DNA of 64,000 nucleotides from Haliotis asinina. Lineage: Eukaryota > Mollusca > Gastropoda > Lepetellida > Haliotidae. This document shows, piece by piece, positions 1 to 11,754 of the stretch. The notes under the pieces were generated by a model. It saw only the letters and a program-made list of their open reading frames with translations. It was not told the origin of the DNA and searched no databases. Position 1 is the stretch's first letter, and every line of letters begins with the position of its first letter. The stretch lies in assembly GCF_037392515.1 (NCBI RefSeq), contig NC_090290.1, positions 24,325,753 to 24,389,752 of the forward strand. Direction: 5' to 3'. The position numbers and the translations under genes are program-made.

Positions 1-295
1 GGAATGGACGTAGGGTAAATGGAAGGGACGCAAAAGGAGTGGAATGATGTAGGGTAAATGGGAGGGACGAAGAGGGAAAAGGAATGACGTAGGGTAAATG
101 GAAGGGGCGAAGAGTGAATGGAAAGACGTAGGGTAAATGGAAGGGACGAAGAGGGAATGGAATGACGTAGGGTAAATTAAAGGGACGAAGAGGGAATGGA
201 GGCGACGAAGGAGGGGGGCTATGGTGGATGGTTGGTAAGGTAGTTGGAGTGTGACGCAGAGTGGATGGAGGGTGATGTAGGCAGTGCAGAGGGAA
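1..295. repeat. Purine-rich minisatellite, about 39-40 bp unit
   Basis: Units begin ggaatg(a)cgtagggtaaatgg and recur near 1, 41, 81, 120 and 158, then decay into G/A-rich sequence with gtggatgg phrases. The plus strand is almost pyrimidine-free. The same style of array recurs at 11755-12795 and 19495-20720. The array is cut by the window edge, so its true length is unknown. Confidence 0.85.
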
Positions 296-1764
296 TGGGT
301 AGTTAAAGATGTTGCATACGAAATATGAAAATATCTAGAAACTGCTAAATTTGGTATCATTTTGTAGAAATGTGTGCCCTGTACACAGATAGTAAGTCCT
401 ACGGAGATAGTAAGTCCTACGTAGGAGATAGTAAGTCCTACGTAGGAGATAGTGACACCAAACTTTTTTTTCATCGTGGTCCTAATACGCTTCCGTAGCC
501 CTGAATCTAAATATGCAATAAAAATAGCAAGTCACTGAAGCGTTTGTTTGACAAGTGGCGCCCCCATGTAGCACCGTCTGTAAAAAGTAATCTCAATAAA
601 AGTTCTCTTAAAAGCAAATATTATTTATTGTTTACTTGTATTATTCACCATGCATTTTTCCATAAAGGTACTTCAGAATTGATATGAAATAAAGCAGGAA
701 CATCAATTTTCAAGACAGCAGGTAGGCTTTCACGCATTAATTAACCTTTTAAAAAACAGGATATTTTTAAAAAAAGATGATTCATTACTGAAAATTATTT
801 TTGCATGAACAAGATTTTTTTAGAAAATAAATTCTTTTTTAATAAATTCACACTAGATTAATATATTTTTTAAAAACGAATAAGCTCCAATTAAAACAGC
901 ATACCCAAATTAAATCTAATTTAAATTAAAGGTGATGGAGGGGGACATAGTATGAATGGCGAGTAAGTGAGGGGGGTGGATGGAGGGGACATAGGTGAGA
1001 TGGTACCATACTCAGATGACAACTTGGGCATTGATCTGAATGGTGGCAGTTGTGTTGTGCACGTTTATCTAGACATATTCCCAGTACATCTTTTATGGGA
1101 TGAACCTGAACAGAGACCCGGCACCTGCAACTTGGGCTAAGAAACAATCATACCCACGTTAATGCCATCAATGTGCATGGTGGACAGAAATGTTTATACA
1201 AATTATTTCACAGACATTTCGATTCAAACCAACACCTCATCAGTTCCCTTATTTGTTTCGTAAGCAGTATAGCAATGGCGATTCTTAGTTTACATATTTT
1301 CACTTGAGAATGCATTGAAAATGCGGTAACTAGAACTAAAATGTTATAATCCCTCATAAAAATCTTCAGCAGTAAAAAAGTATTTCTGAACCATGTGCTG
1401 CTAAGAACTCATAAATAACAAATCCGTTCTGGATACTGGTGTTGTCAGTGTTCATCACAGTTTTTACCAGATACGCAAAGAGTAGTTGTTAGGTATGATT
1501 ATGGTTCCTGTTGAGAGGACTGTGGCGTCGTCTATTCACTAAGAGAGACCCACCTTTTTTTTTGTTCAGATCAGGAATATTTACCAGGTATCGACGTTTG
1601 TCTAGGGTGTATGTGACAAAAGTTGATCAGTATGTAATAGTGATGACAGAAATGAGTATTTGGTAAGTAAATGAAACCATGCCAGTCGGCCTATGTAAGA
1701 ATTCTTTTCAATACATTGACCAGTAATGAGTCCATGTGATATCGTTTGATGAATGACCAGTAAT
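296..1764. other. AT-rich non-coding tail with a short palindromic tandem repeat
   Basis: No gene is seen. At 387-452 a phrase agatagtaagtcctacgtag recurs at about 21-bp spacing and contains the palindrome tcctacgtagga. At 1190-1285 the sequence (acagacattt, then gtaagcagtatagcaatg) matches 20800-20890. The DNA behind this purine-rich array and behind the one at 19495-20720 therefore shares an origin. Confidence 0.6.
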
Positions 1765-3345
1765 GAGTGTCATCATGGTTTGTCTGATCCAGGCTAGATT
1801 ACCTTCTATGGATTGCGTGATCCAGGCTAAAGGCTTGATTATCACCCATGGTTTGTCTGATCCAGGTTGGATTATCTTACATGGTTTGTCTGATCCAGGT
1901 TAAATTACCGTACAAGGCTGGGTTACCTTACATGATCTGCCTGGTCCAGGCTTGATTATTTTACATGGTTTGTCTTATTCAGGTTGGGTTATCTTACATG
2001 GTTTGTCCTGCCCAGGTTGGATTATCTTACATGGTGTGCATGAGCCAAATACTGGATTATCTTACATCTTTTTTTCTGATACAGGCTGGTTTATCTTACT
2101 TGGTTTGCACAAACCAGGTTGCAATACCTTACATGGTTTCTCTGATCGAGGCTGGGTTATCTTACATGGTCTGTAAGGTCCGTGTTGGGTTATCTTACAT
2201 GGTTTGGCGATCCAGGTTGGATTACCTTACATGGTTTGTCTGTTCCAGGTTGGATTACCTTACATGGTTTGTCTGATCCAGGTTGGTTTATCTTACATGG
2301 TTTGTCTGATCCAGGTTGGATTATCCTACATGGTTTGTCTAAAAGAGGCTGGATTATCTTACAAGATTTGTTTGGTCCATGATTGATTATCTCACATGGT
2401 TTGTCTGAAAGAGGCTGGATTACCTTACATGGTTTGTCTGATCCAGGTTGGTTTATCTTACATGGTTTGTCTGATCCAGGTTGGATTACCTTACATGGTT
2501 TGTCTGAAAGAGGCTGGATTATCTTACATGGTTTGTCTGATCCAGGTTGGATTATCCTATATGGTTTGTCTGAAAGAGGCTGGATTATCTTATATGATCT
2601 GTTTGGTCCATGATTGATTAACTCACATGGTTTGTCTGATCCAGGCTGCATTATCTTACATGGTTTGTCTGATCCAGGTTAGTTTATCTTACATGGTTTG
2701 TCTGATCCAGGCTGGATTACCTTACATGGTTTGTCTGAAAGAGGCTGGATTATTTTACATGCTTGCTCTGATCCAGGTTGGATTATCCTACATGGTTTGT
2801 CTGAAAGAGGCTGGATTATCTTATATGATCTGTTTGGTCCATGATTGATTAACTCACATGGTTTGTCTGATCCAGGTTGGATTATCCTACATGGTTTGTC
2901 TGAAAGAGGCTGGATGATCTTATATGATCTGTTTGGTCCATCATTGATTAACTCACATGGTTTGTCTGATCCAGGCTGGATTATCTTACATGGTTTGTCT
3001 GATCCAGGTTGGTTTACCTTACATGGTTTGTCTGATCCAGGCTGGATTACCTTACATGGTTTGTCTGAAAGAGGCTGGATTGTCTTACATGGTTTGTCTG
3101 ATCCAAGTTGGATTATCCTACATGGTTTGTCTGAAAGAGGCTGGATTATCTTATATGATTTTTTTGGTCCATGATTGATTAACTCACATGGTTTGTCTGA
3201 TCCAGGCTGGATTATCTTACATGGTTTGCACGGTCCAGGTTGGATTACCTTACCTGGCTTGTCTGATCCAATCAAGATTATCTTACATGGATTGTTTGAT
3301 CCAGTCTGAATTACAGTATATGGTTGTCAGGTCCAGGCTGTATTA
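1765..3345. repeat. 33-bp minisatellite with 231-bp higher-order unit
   Basis: The unit is about 33 bp (ttgtctgatccaggttggat plus tatcttacatggt), with roughly 45 copies. The ends are degenerate and the middle is well conserved. Two main variants alternate, 'gatccagg' and 'gaaagagg'. A third variant, ggtccatgattgatta, recurs at 2374, 2605, 2836, 2935 and 3166, giving spacings of 231, 231, 99 and 231, all multiples of 33. Because 33 is divisible by 3, several frames stay open on both strands (MVCLIQVGLSY on plus, KPCKIIQPGSD on minus). No start context, signal or domain supports translation. Confidence 0.95.
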
Positions 3346-4395
3346 CTTTACTTACTATGGGATGCATTACCATACACGTTGCCATGATACCATTGTCAGG
3401 TAATCATTACTTCATTCACTCACTCACTGGTTTGTGAACAGCAAGTATGTTCCATCTATCTGTTGCTAAACTCAGAGGATCATCCAAGGCTTTACATGCA
3501 ACAACTGTCTACTGGTTGAGAGAAAAAAAAGCGTTCTACATTCTACTCCCTTTAGAGGAATCATTTCTCACTTTGACAGTCTAGCTGAAATGTTATCTTT
3601 ATCTAAGCAAATATTAGAATTACATCTCAGTGGACATATCTTATATTGTCACAATGTTGTGAGCATTACGAATGTGACATAACATACGTTTGACCCATAC
3701 TCCTCTAATGCTGTAGATAAAGCATTAACTACTCATTCATTCTCATGAAATTCATGACTTAACCTTACTTGCTCTTTTCATGGTGCACTACCTTAACCAA
3801 TCACACAATCCAAATTCATTTATTAAAATATAACATAACTATGACTTAGACTGCAAAGAAATATTTTATTGTGAAAACAATGTAAACATAACTTTGAAAA
3901 CAAAAACAGGTTAAAGTAATTCAAAAACATTCTAAATAAACGGCCTCCGACCTCCCCTTACAGCCGTCCCTACCCACACTTTTGAGATGCACATACAAAA
4001 TCTGTCACTTATGTAGGAGAGTAGTTGGGAGAAGTGCTAAGACAGTATAAGACAGGAGAGAGTAGTATGGTAGGCAGAAGAAGAGTACCATGGTAGGTGA
4101 TATAAAACAAGAGAGGGTAGGATAATAGGGAGAACAATATGACAGAAGAGAGTTACAAGAAGTAAACAGTAACCTATCTGAAAGGTGAGCAAAGAGACAC
4201 TATGGTAGTGATGACAATGCACAATAAGGTTGTGAAGAAGAGCACAGAAGAGCACACAATAAGATATTGTAGGTTGATTTAGTGATTTAGTGGATGGATA
4301 GTAAGGTTATCAGAATTTAGAATATGAAAATGGCTGAGAACCGCCAATCTTGTCAAATAGCACTGGAATTAGTAGACACAGAAAAACAGCACCTA
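3346..4395. other. Non-coding; probable 3' flank or UTR of the minus-strand gene
   Basis: AT-rich sequence with no supported gene. On the minus strand, possible AATAAA signals lie at about 3819 and 3862 (tttatt on plus), 930-970 bp past the stop codon of the gene ending at 4790. From 4015 to 4165 the sequence is low-complexity agaagagagta-type. Confidence 0.4.
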
Positions 4396-4715
4396 TGGTG
4401 TTTGGTGCGTGTGTGCGTGTGTGTGTGCGTGTGTGTGTGTGCATGTGTGGGTGTGTGCATGAGTGTGTGTGTGTGTGAGAGAGAGAGATGAGGGGAGGGC
4501 ATGGGATGCCACCATGTTGTGTACAGCAGACAGTTAGAGAGAAAGACAGTAAGAGAGTACAAGTGAGAAGCACAGGTACACCATGTTTTGAACAGCAAAC
4601 ATACATGAACGAGAGAGAGAGAGAGACAAAGAGAGGGACAGGCAGAGAGTACAAGGTGATCGCACAAGGAAAACCACCATGTTTTGTACAGCAAACATGT
4701 ATGATGAAAGACATG
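4396..4715. repeat. GT/GA microsatellites and a short degenerate tandem repeat
   Basis: A GT-rich tract (about 4402-4480) runs into GA tracts. The phrase ccatgtt(g/t)tg(t/a)acagca occurs at about 4512, 4581 and 4677, each followed by GA-rich sequence: a degenerate tandem repeat of two to three units. Overlapping open frames of 70-135 codons are low-complexity and not believable. Confidence 0.75.
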
Positions 4716-4789
4716 TGGAATATCTAATATAAACACCCACTTAACTATACACTTATCTATACTTACCTGTCCCCTGCACCTTACTGCAT

Positions 4790-6002
4790 TTAGAAGAAGT
4801 CCCCGGTGAGAGACCCCGATGAGAGACTGGTGCTGTACTCAGCCAGGAGAGCTTCCAGGTCCTCCAGGGTATCCTGGGGCTCCTCCAGTCTTGCTTGTTT
4901 CACAGCTTGGGGCACCTCGTTGTTGTCATCTGGGCACTTCCTCTTGCGTGAGGGCTGGGGCTCAGTGCTTGGCTCAGAAGTGGGTTTCCTCTTTTTCCTT
5001 AAAATAAGTTTAGTAAGATACAGATATTCCACATCATATTCATCATCAGAGTTGGGTTCTGCTCTGGCAACTGTCTTGTCTGGATTTACACTTACTTTAG
5101 CAACAGTGACATCCCCTGACTTAGCACTTTCTGATTCTGAAACAACCTTATCCTTTACATTCTTAACAGGGGCAGACAAAGTCTTGCAACCTGTACTGGG
5201 CAAGACAGACTTTGGTTTTAAATAAGCACGATCAGCAGTCTTTAGCTGTTCACCAAAACTATGCTTAGTTGAGGGCTTAATGATACCATGATCACCCAAG
5301 GGCTTAGTGATACGGTTTCCCAGGGTTCTGCTCTGGGGTTTGATGTGCTTAGCCCCAAGAGGCTGAGGCACAAAGAAGGGCTTTCTCTCAGGCTGGTTCT
5401 TCCTCACTTTCTCCTTAGGAGTGCGAGGCTTTGGCTGGGGTTTGGGTCGGAATTTCTGAGGCTTGCGCTTGCAGGGCCTGAGCTCAGGTTTTCGCTTTGG
5501 CAGGATAGGGGTCTTGGATGTGGCTTTGGGCTCGCTTGCTTTAGATACAGACATGGACTGGGGAAGTGGTCTGGGTAGGTCAAGTGGGGGCAGGACACAG
5601 GAGAAATCCTGATGAGGGATACAGTCAATGTAACACATTCTATACTGTGATGAAAGAAGGACATCACGTTTATAGAATCAAATTCTGAGATCATCAACAT
5701 AACAATGACCATGCATACCTCTGGCCTTATCTGGTGCAGGTCAAGCTGAGAACTGGGCAGACTGGTGCCACTGATGCCAGGAGATGGAGGCTGGGGGACT
5801 GTCGGCTGGACCACAGAACTCACTGCAGGCTGGACTGTAGTAAGCAGGGAGGTACCATGCACAGAGGGCTGAACTCCAGGCTGCAGGAATGTTGGCTGTA
5901 GGTAACCAGCTGGTATCCAGAGAGTGTTGCTGTCTAGCAGGCATCTGGTCCCATCTCCCATCACAACTGTAGGCAGGCCAGGACTCAGGCAGGGCAAAGG
6001 AA
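4790..6002 (-). CDS. Unrecognised basic, proline-rich nuclear-type protein (last two exons)
   Basis: Two coding exons fit together. The upstream exon is 5719-6002: acceptor ttttgaacag before 6002 and donor GAG|GTATGC at 5719/5718. The last exon is 4790-5644: acceptor catcacag, stop TAA at 4790-4792. Both sides of the junction are phase 0 (...HQIRPE | YRMCYIDC...). The upstream exon starts mid-codon, so more N-terminal exons exist, probably beyond the repeat mosaic. The roughly 380 residues seen comprise a hydrophobic/proline stretch with GDGTRCLLDSNTLWIPAGYL; a lysine/arginine/proline-rich stretch (RKPELRPCKRKP, RPKPQPKPRTPKEK); an acidic patch PNSDDEYDVEYLYL; two likely nuclear localisation signals (RKKRKP, RKRKCP); and an acidic leucine-rich tail (LEDLEALLAEYSTSL) like an activation or docking helix. 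No catalytic domain or known family is recognised. A chromatin or transcription role is inference from composition only. Confidence 0.7.
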
Positions 6003-6400
6003 CTGTTCAAAATGAGAATATTTAATAACACTCAAGAGTATATTATTTCACTAATTTTCCTACAAGATTCAAGACAAGTATCAAATATTTAAGGGAATAT
6101 TGTTTCACTTCTAAAAATGTTGGAAAACCAAATCTTGGTTTAGGTTGGAAACATGTCTCTCGTTTCAAACATGTCTCTCGTTTTATTTTTGTTGTACAAA
6201 ATTCAAAACAAGTAGCAAAATGCTCTGGTTTAAATGAATAACATGTATCCCTTGAATGCTACATAGACACATAAATATCATAACACATTCTGTATCATGA
6301 TTGAAACCTTGAAACTACTTTGTGCCTTGATAGGAGTTTGTTATGTATAGATACAAATATAAATTAGCAGACTGATACGATGTAAGTATATCGCAGTTTA
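6003..6400. other. Probable intron upstream of the minus-strand exons
   Basis: AT-rich sequence without convincing coding potential. It contains a short direct repeat (acatgtctctcgttt, twice near 6150-6182). The previous exon of the minus-strand gene must end in phase 1 and was not identified here. Confidence 0.45.
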
Positions 6401-6539
6401 CAGTTTACAAAACGGACGAATTCACTGTGATACTGACTCACTAATACAACAACAATAACACAACAATAAATACAACAATAATACTGACAACACTAACCAC
6501 CGTAATGACCATTTCCTGTGAAGGAGGAAATGTTCCCTC

Positions 6540-7165
6540 AACATGTACAGCTGAACGTCATTGTGTATCGTACTGAGATATATGTAGGGGTAAATCTCAC
6601 AATGAAGTGTAGTGTTACAGATCGTACTACAGAGACTAATGAAAACTTTTTGCCTCATCACATACGCCTTTTTGAAATTCAGACTTCCGAGTAATTTCAC
6701 ACACGCCACATAATGACGTGAATCGGGAGTACGTAGTGTCCAAAAACGACATTTACGATGTAGTCAATTTTGGAAGATCACTTTCAGGACTTTCGATTTG
6801 CCTGAGATCATATGGTGTCAAGAACCGGAAAATGTCCCCTCGGAATTCAAAATTCTGACCTGTATTTGTGATACATTTTGAACTTTATTTGACTTCAAAG
6901 TTAATGTCCAAGAGCAAGGACAATGTGGGATGTTCGTTTAGCACACAAAATTCGCCTCGAAAGCTTCCGTAAAAACGTAGAAACTTTTGTAAAGTGAGGA
7001 ACCCGCAAAGCGTAACTCCAAATATTGCAGTCTACCCTTTTCATAAAGTCACTGATCGTGGGGCAGGTTGGGTCGCAGAGTGTACATCTGAACGTCAATT
7101 TGTATCCGAATTAAGATATCTCATTATGACACTGTGTCAGGATAAATCTCACAACGAAGAGATGT
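6540..7165. repeat. Diverged repeat units, including a right-end fragment of the TTAA element
   Basis: At about 6735-6935 the sequence (acgacatttacgatg, gatttgcctgagatcat, ttatttgacttcaaag) aligns with the right terminal region of the TTAA element at 17645-17830 but lacks the terminal inverted repeat and TTAA. Flanking units 6540-6620 and 7080-7165 (ctgaacgtcattgtgtatc / ctgaacgtcaatttgtatcc, then gataaatctcacaacgaag) repeat each other and resemble 10800-10880. All copies are old and broken. Confidence 0.65.
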
Positions 7166-7169
7166 TGCA

Positions 7170-7640
7170 GACATGCCTCTCTGGCTAAAGAAATCACTTT
7201 TCCTTCATCACAAATCATGCAAATGCCTACCTCCTGTACCGCGATTCATGATTTTCTCCAACTCGACAACTCGCACGTCCTCTCAAAATCGAAAAACTTT
7301 CCACAAAAATCGCAAAATGTTCTCCAGTGCAAACTGTCAAAATGGCTGACACACAGGGATGAGACGTTGTCATGACGCCAGTTTCTGATTACACTGCGCA
7401 TGTATGAACTTTCTACATGTCTGAACTTCCGTCTATCGAAATTACCTACAAATCATCACGTAATATAACAAAGTACTTGGGAAAATGTAAGACGTCAGTT
7501 TGCATAATAAGGTCGTGTCCACTTTCAAGAGGCGCTACTCTCACATATAGTACAAACTAATGAGAGTTACTCCCCTCCATTATATTTTTACTATCGCTTT
7601 TGTAACTTCCACTGAGGGGGTCTCTGTTGTCTGACACTCA
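7170..7640 (+). repeat. Repeat block 'MADTKG', copy 1 (diverged)
   Basis: This is one of four related blocks (others at 10884, 18448 and 21945). Shared landmarks are tgcctacctcctgtaccg, attcatgattttctcc, tctccagtgcaaactg, aaaatggctgaca, gttgtcatgacg, cactgcgcatg, cactttcaagaggcgctac and ctccattat..ttttactaycgcttt. This copy is clearly older. The small open frame starting at the shared ATGGCTGAC is closed here by a stop after a few codons. Confidence 0.75.
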
Positions 7641-7984
7641 TCCTCTCATTTATGATTCAATATAAAAAGGCAGAAAACGTGTACATGTACATTTTAACAA
7701 TAGTAGTTTTACCATTTATGTGTCAGGGTCAACGTATCCTGATGAATTGTCTTGGAAAAGCAACAATGAAACAATGAAATGAAAAATTGCCCCCAAATGT
7801 TTACAGTTCGGTTGCAGCTGTGATCACAAAAAGACCCAAAATATCATTTAAAGTTAACGGGCTATTTTTGCGTTCATATCCAGCACGTGTATCATGTCTT
7901 TGCTTATGCCTTAGATAGAGATGTCACACATGCATAAAACCTGAGTATCCCAAATTGTAAGAAACTATGAAATGAGAAAGGACA

Positions 7985-8062
7985 TTATACACACACACAC
8001 ACACACACACTTTTTTATATAGATAGATAGATAGATAGATAGAAATATATAGATATACATCT

Positions 8063-8104
<42 letters not shown>

Positions 8105-8169
8105 TCCCACGTTCTCTTGATTGTGCAGATGTATGTTTTACTGATGTTTGTCTATTATATTGATAGATG

Positions 8170-8215
<46 letters not shown>
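7985..8215. repeat. CA and GATA microsatellites inside a local duplication
   Basis: A (CA)n tract near 7989-8010 is followed by two (GATA)n blocks (about 8020-8105 and 8160-8213). Each block is followed by nearly the same sequence, ttcccaygttctcttgattg then tgcagatgtatgtttta. Microsatellite plus flank were therefore duplicated as a unit of about 115 bp. Confidence 0.9.
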
Positions 8216-8216
<1 letters not shown>

Positions 8217-10400
8217 TCCCATGTTCTCTTGATTGTGCAGATGTATGTTTTAGTGATGTTTCTCAATTATTAACGGAGTAATTTCTATGTCTTCAAATGT
8301 AATGACACCGCTTTTGTGGCTTGTGTTATGTAAACAGGTGAAAAAGACGATATTATCAGGCTGATTAGTATACATGTCACCTAATTTCCATTCAAGGAGG
8401 ACACTCTCAGTGTGTCAGTCAGAATTCAAGCTTCATTTGACATATCATGAACTGGAATATGCAAATAATTACCTGAGCAGGTAAACAATCAAACAGTTTT
8501 ACTCTTATCTTCATGTGGACAACAAGCGTTTGGCATGTACATGAAAACATTGTTTTAGAAATACTTTCAAACTTATTGTCAAGATCGGGCCGTTCTTTGT
8601 TCATTGTATGGGAGTATTTTCTTTTTCATTACTATACAATGAAAGAACAACAAAAATCAGAATGATGTTGCACAGACCTGAACAAAAGAGGACATGGGTT
8701 GGTTTATATTTTTGGCAGATTCTTGCAGAAATATAGTTAACAGTTAGATATACTGTCATCATAATATTATTTTTGGATATGTAAATTGATTATGGTATAG
8801 AAAAAAACAAGACGAGTGTATCGTTGAAAGTTTGTGACAGACGCTGTCTGTCGAATCATCAGACAATACTGTCTATAAAATAATCTAAAAACATTCCATG
8901 GCCTAAGACAATTCCTTATATTAATAAATACATGTAGGTGTACTACATTTTTTACAAATTAATATTTTTCTTAAAGTAATATAGCCAATTGTACTAACGG
9001 AAGTAAATGACATTGCTGTTCACAAAATTGTTTATGTGAAAGTACAATATTACTGTTCGTAATTGTTACTACAATTTCATGTCCAACGGAGTTAAATTAC
9101 CGATTTTGTTAAAGATGCATAATAAAATACATGATCGATGATGAAATGAATGATCCATGACAATTATATGTCCGTTGGTTTTGTCTTGTTTTATTTTCTG
9201 TGTGAACATGATCTTGTCTGAAACCAGTGGCGTGGTGACGATTCTTGGTAATTTTCGAATATTCACGAACATTCCCGAATCGCTTAGAACGAACTTCGTT
9301 TACAACGAACTGAAAACAACAGTCCCTTTGAGTTCGTTATAAACGAATATTACTGCATGTACATTTTACAGTTTTTGTCTTCTAACACTTGTGCAAAGGT
9401 TGGTGTACTACCTTAAACATTATCTAAAAGAGAGCATAACATGCACAATAATATTGATGCTGTAAGAAACAGGATAAGATGATTGTGTTTACTTCTGTTT
9501 AACCGACCTTCACCTCAAAGATATCACCAAATATGTACAACAATGTTGACGTATCATGACATCACAGCCAGTGACAGAGTTTTCACAACGTGTGTTACTG
9601 ACATCTGTACGCACGATTTTGTAAGCTATAATTCCTTGATTCAGAGATCGTTTGTACATAAATTTGTGTTGTAAGTAATTAGGACCATTTAGGGAACTAT
9701 TTGCGCATTGTTGCTTGTTTTTGTTCTTATTTTATTTTTACTGTAACTAAGAGAAGAAGTCAGAAATGTCTTAGTTAGACCGCTGCCAGTGTGCGTAATT
9801 TTGCTTCAAACATAGCGTCAGGCAACTGGAAACACTGCCGATTTTATTTAATTGATCAAGTCATTGTATCCTAACTATTCTTACTTTCATATTTCGTCCT
9901 CCATCCATGAACTGTATAAACGTTTTGAGCTAATACATGAAACAAATGGAAGAATGAATGTAAGAAACTTTTAGGAAATGCCTCACAGTAAACAGGCGCA
10001 TTCTGCGATGTTTCATTTGATATCATGTCGAAACTTGGTATTGGTGACAAAGAATACTTGTTATTTCTTTCTAAAGTGTATGAAAGATTCACGGATGTGT
10101 TTGTCGCACTTGAGGGTGGAATATACGTGCTGTTAGAGGCGTTTCATGACGAACCCTCGCGAAACGTGCTTTTGTAAAAACTTTCCAATGTGACTTGGCG
10201 GAGAGTTCGCTCTCTCCGGCGTTCGTGTTTGTGTATTTTCGGATTCTACTGTAGGTTTACCGTTTTAGAATTACCATTAGTGATTTGAGGAAAAACAGAC
10301 AACATTTGTTTGAGAGGCATGCTAGAAGTTGTGTTCTAAAGGATATGTGCACTGCAACAAGTAAGTCTTATTCACAACTGATAAATTGATGATATAAACT
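8215..10400 (+). mobile_element. Old diverged copy of the TTAA element (copy D)
   Basis: The stretch aligns in order and orientation with the TTAA element. 8225-8320 (tattaacggagtaattt, cttcaaatgtaatgac) matches 15425-15515. 9485-9600 (gtttaaccgaccttcacctc, acaatgttgacg) matches 16645-16760. 10035-10120 (ttggtattggtgacaaag, catttgt-like motifs) matches 17255-17330. 10255-10290 (ttttagaattaccatta) matches 17487. No terminal inverted repeats are recognisable. No transposase reading frame was found. Confidence 0.6.
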
Positions 10401-10534
10401 CAAATAAAAAATTCTTAACTCATAAAAACTGCGTCCTGTTGTAAATTCAGCTGTAATTAAGTTTTCACAAAGTCAAAAGTGGTGAACAAACAAGTACCAC
10501 ACCATGTTGATTTCCACTAAGATGGACTTATGAC

Positions 10535-10640
10535 AAGTCAGAACCTATCCTAGGATTTGTCCTAAGTTAGGATATCCTAGCGCTAGGATACTTTTCGAGA
10601 ATAAGGTAGGACACCTATCGTAGGGCTAGAATCCTTTACA
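10535..10640. repeat. Imperfect inverted repeat built on 'tcctagga'
   Basis: Nested self-complementary phrases (atcctaggat, cctaagttagg, atcctagcgctaggat, then aggtaggacacct) make a fold-back sequence of about 80-90 bp. It resembles short fold-back elements scattered through mollusc DNA. No coding potential. Confidence 0.55.
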
Positions 10641-10883
10641 TCTGAATGGAGAAAAGAGATTCCATGTAATTTTCAAGATAGATTTAGCTGTTCTTTGATG
10701 CTGCTGTTCAGTAGAGATGTTTTTATGTTTATTTTAATGTGACTGACACCTGGAACTGTCCAATGGAAATCTCCGCTTTATGGACTTTATCTGTCTTATC
10801 TTATAACATCTAATGTCATTGTGCATCCTACTCTCGCGTTGAGGTGTGTGTCGGGGTATGTCAAAACGAAGTATCGCGTTAAA

Positions 10884-11747
10884 AACGGGCCTGAAGCTAA
10901 AGAATACGCTTTTGTCTTATCACATATGCCTACCTCCTGTACCGTGATTCATGATTTTCTCCCACTCTTCAACTAGCACGGTCTCTCAACGTTGTAAACG
11001 TCTCGCAAAACTCGTGAAATATTCTCCAGTGCAATCTGCCAAAATGGCTGACACAAAGGGAAGGAGGCGTTGTCATGACGTCCGAGTTACCGATGATCAC
11101 ACTGCGCATGTGTGAACTTCCATCCATCTATATCACTTCAAGAGTATGCTTCTGAATGATAGTGTAAGGCTGTACACATAATGACGTAAATAAAAGACGC
11201 CAATCACATTAAAACGTTCGTAGCCACTTTCAAGGGGCTCTATTCTCACCGATAGCGTAAACTAAGAAGAGTTACCTCCCTCCATTACAGTTTTACTACC
11301 GCTTTTGGTACTTCCATGGAAGAATGTCTCTGAAGTGACTGGTACTCATAGTCATTTATGAAACGTGCCAAATCAACATTTGTCAAATAATGGTATTTTA
11401 CAATTAATGAGAATTCAATAAATAAAATGGAAAATATTATTACACACAAACGATTCACTGGCACTGGTGCAGCTGTGACTTTTTAATGGCAAATTGTAAT
11501 CTTGGAGTTGATCTGGTTTGTTTTCAAAACTAAATATGGTTCCTATTCACCAGTCGGACCACTCCTGTGACAGCAACTACCAAACAACAATACTGCAACA
11601 ATGCAATACAATGCACACTATTTGTGACAACAGGAAGAAACAGGTCACTTCTATGTTTAGGTTTACTCGTTCATTCACAAACTCATGAAAGTATTTGCAT
11701 CTTAAACAATAACGTTGCTTGGTAGGTTCATAAATATGGTAATGTTA
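10884..11747 (+). repeat. Repeat block 'MADTKG', copy 2 (twin of copy 3)
   Basis: Pairs with 18449-19312 at a constant offset of 7565. From 10906 to 11590 only about four mismatches and no gaps were counted by eye. Beyond 11590 the pair is visibly more diverged, and recognisable similarity ends at about 11747. A TTAA at 10879-10882 aligns exactly with the TTAA at 18444-18447, where copy 3 is joined to the transposon. A 23-codon frame (starting MADTKGRRRCHD) is open but has no recognised function. Confidence 0.9.
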
Positions 11748-11754
11748 GGATTGC

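Noticed and set aside
1952..3275. Open frames on both strands over the 33-bp array
   Set aside because: A period divisible by three without stops keeps several frames open at once; opposing strands are equally open, which argues against coding.
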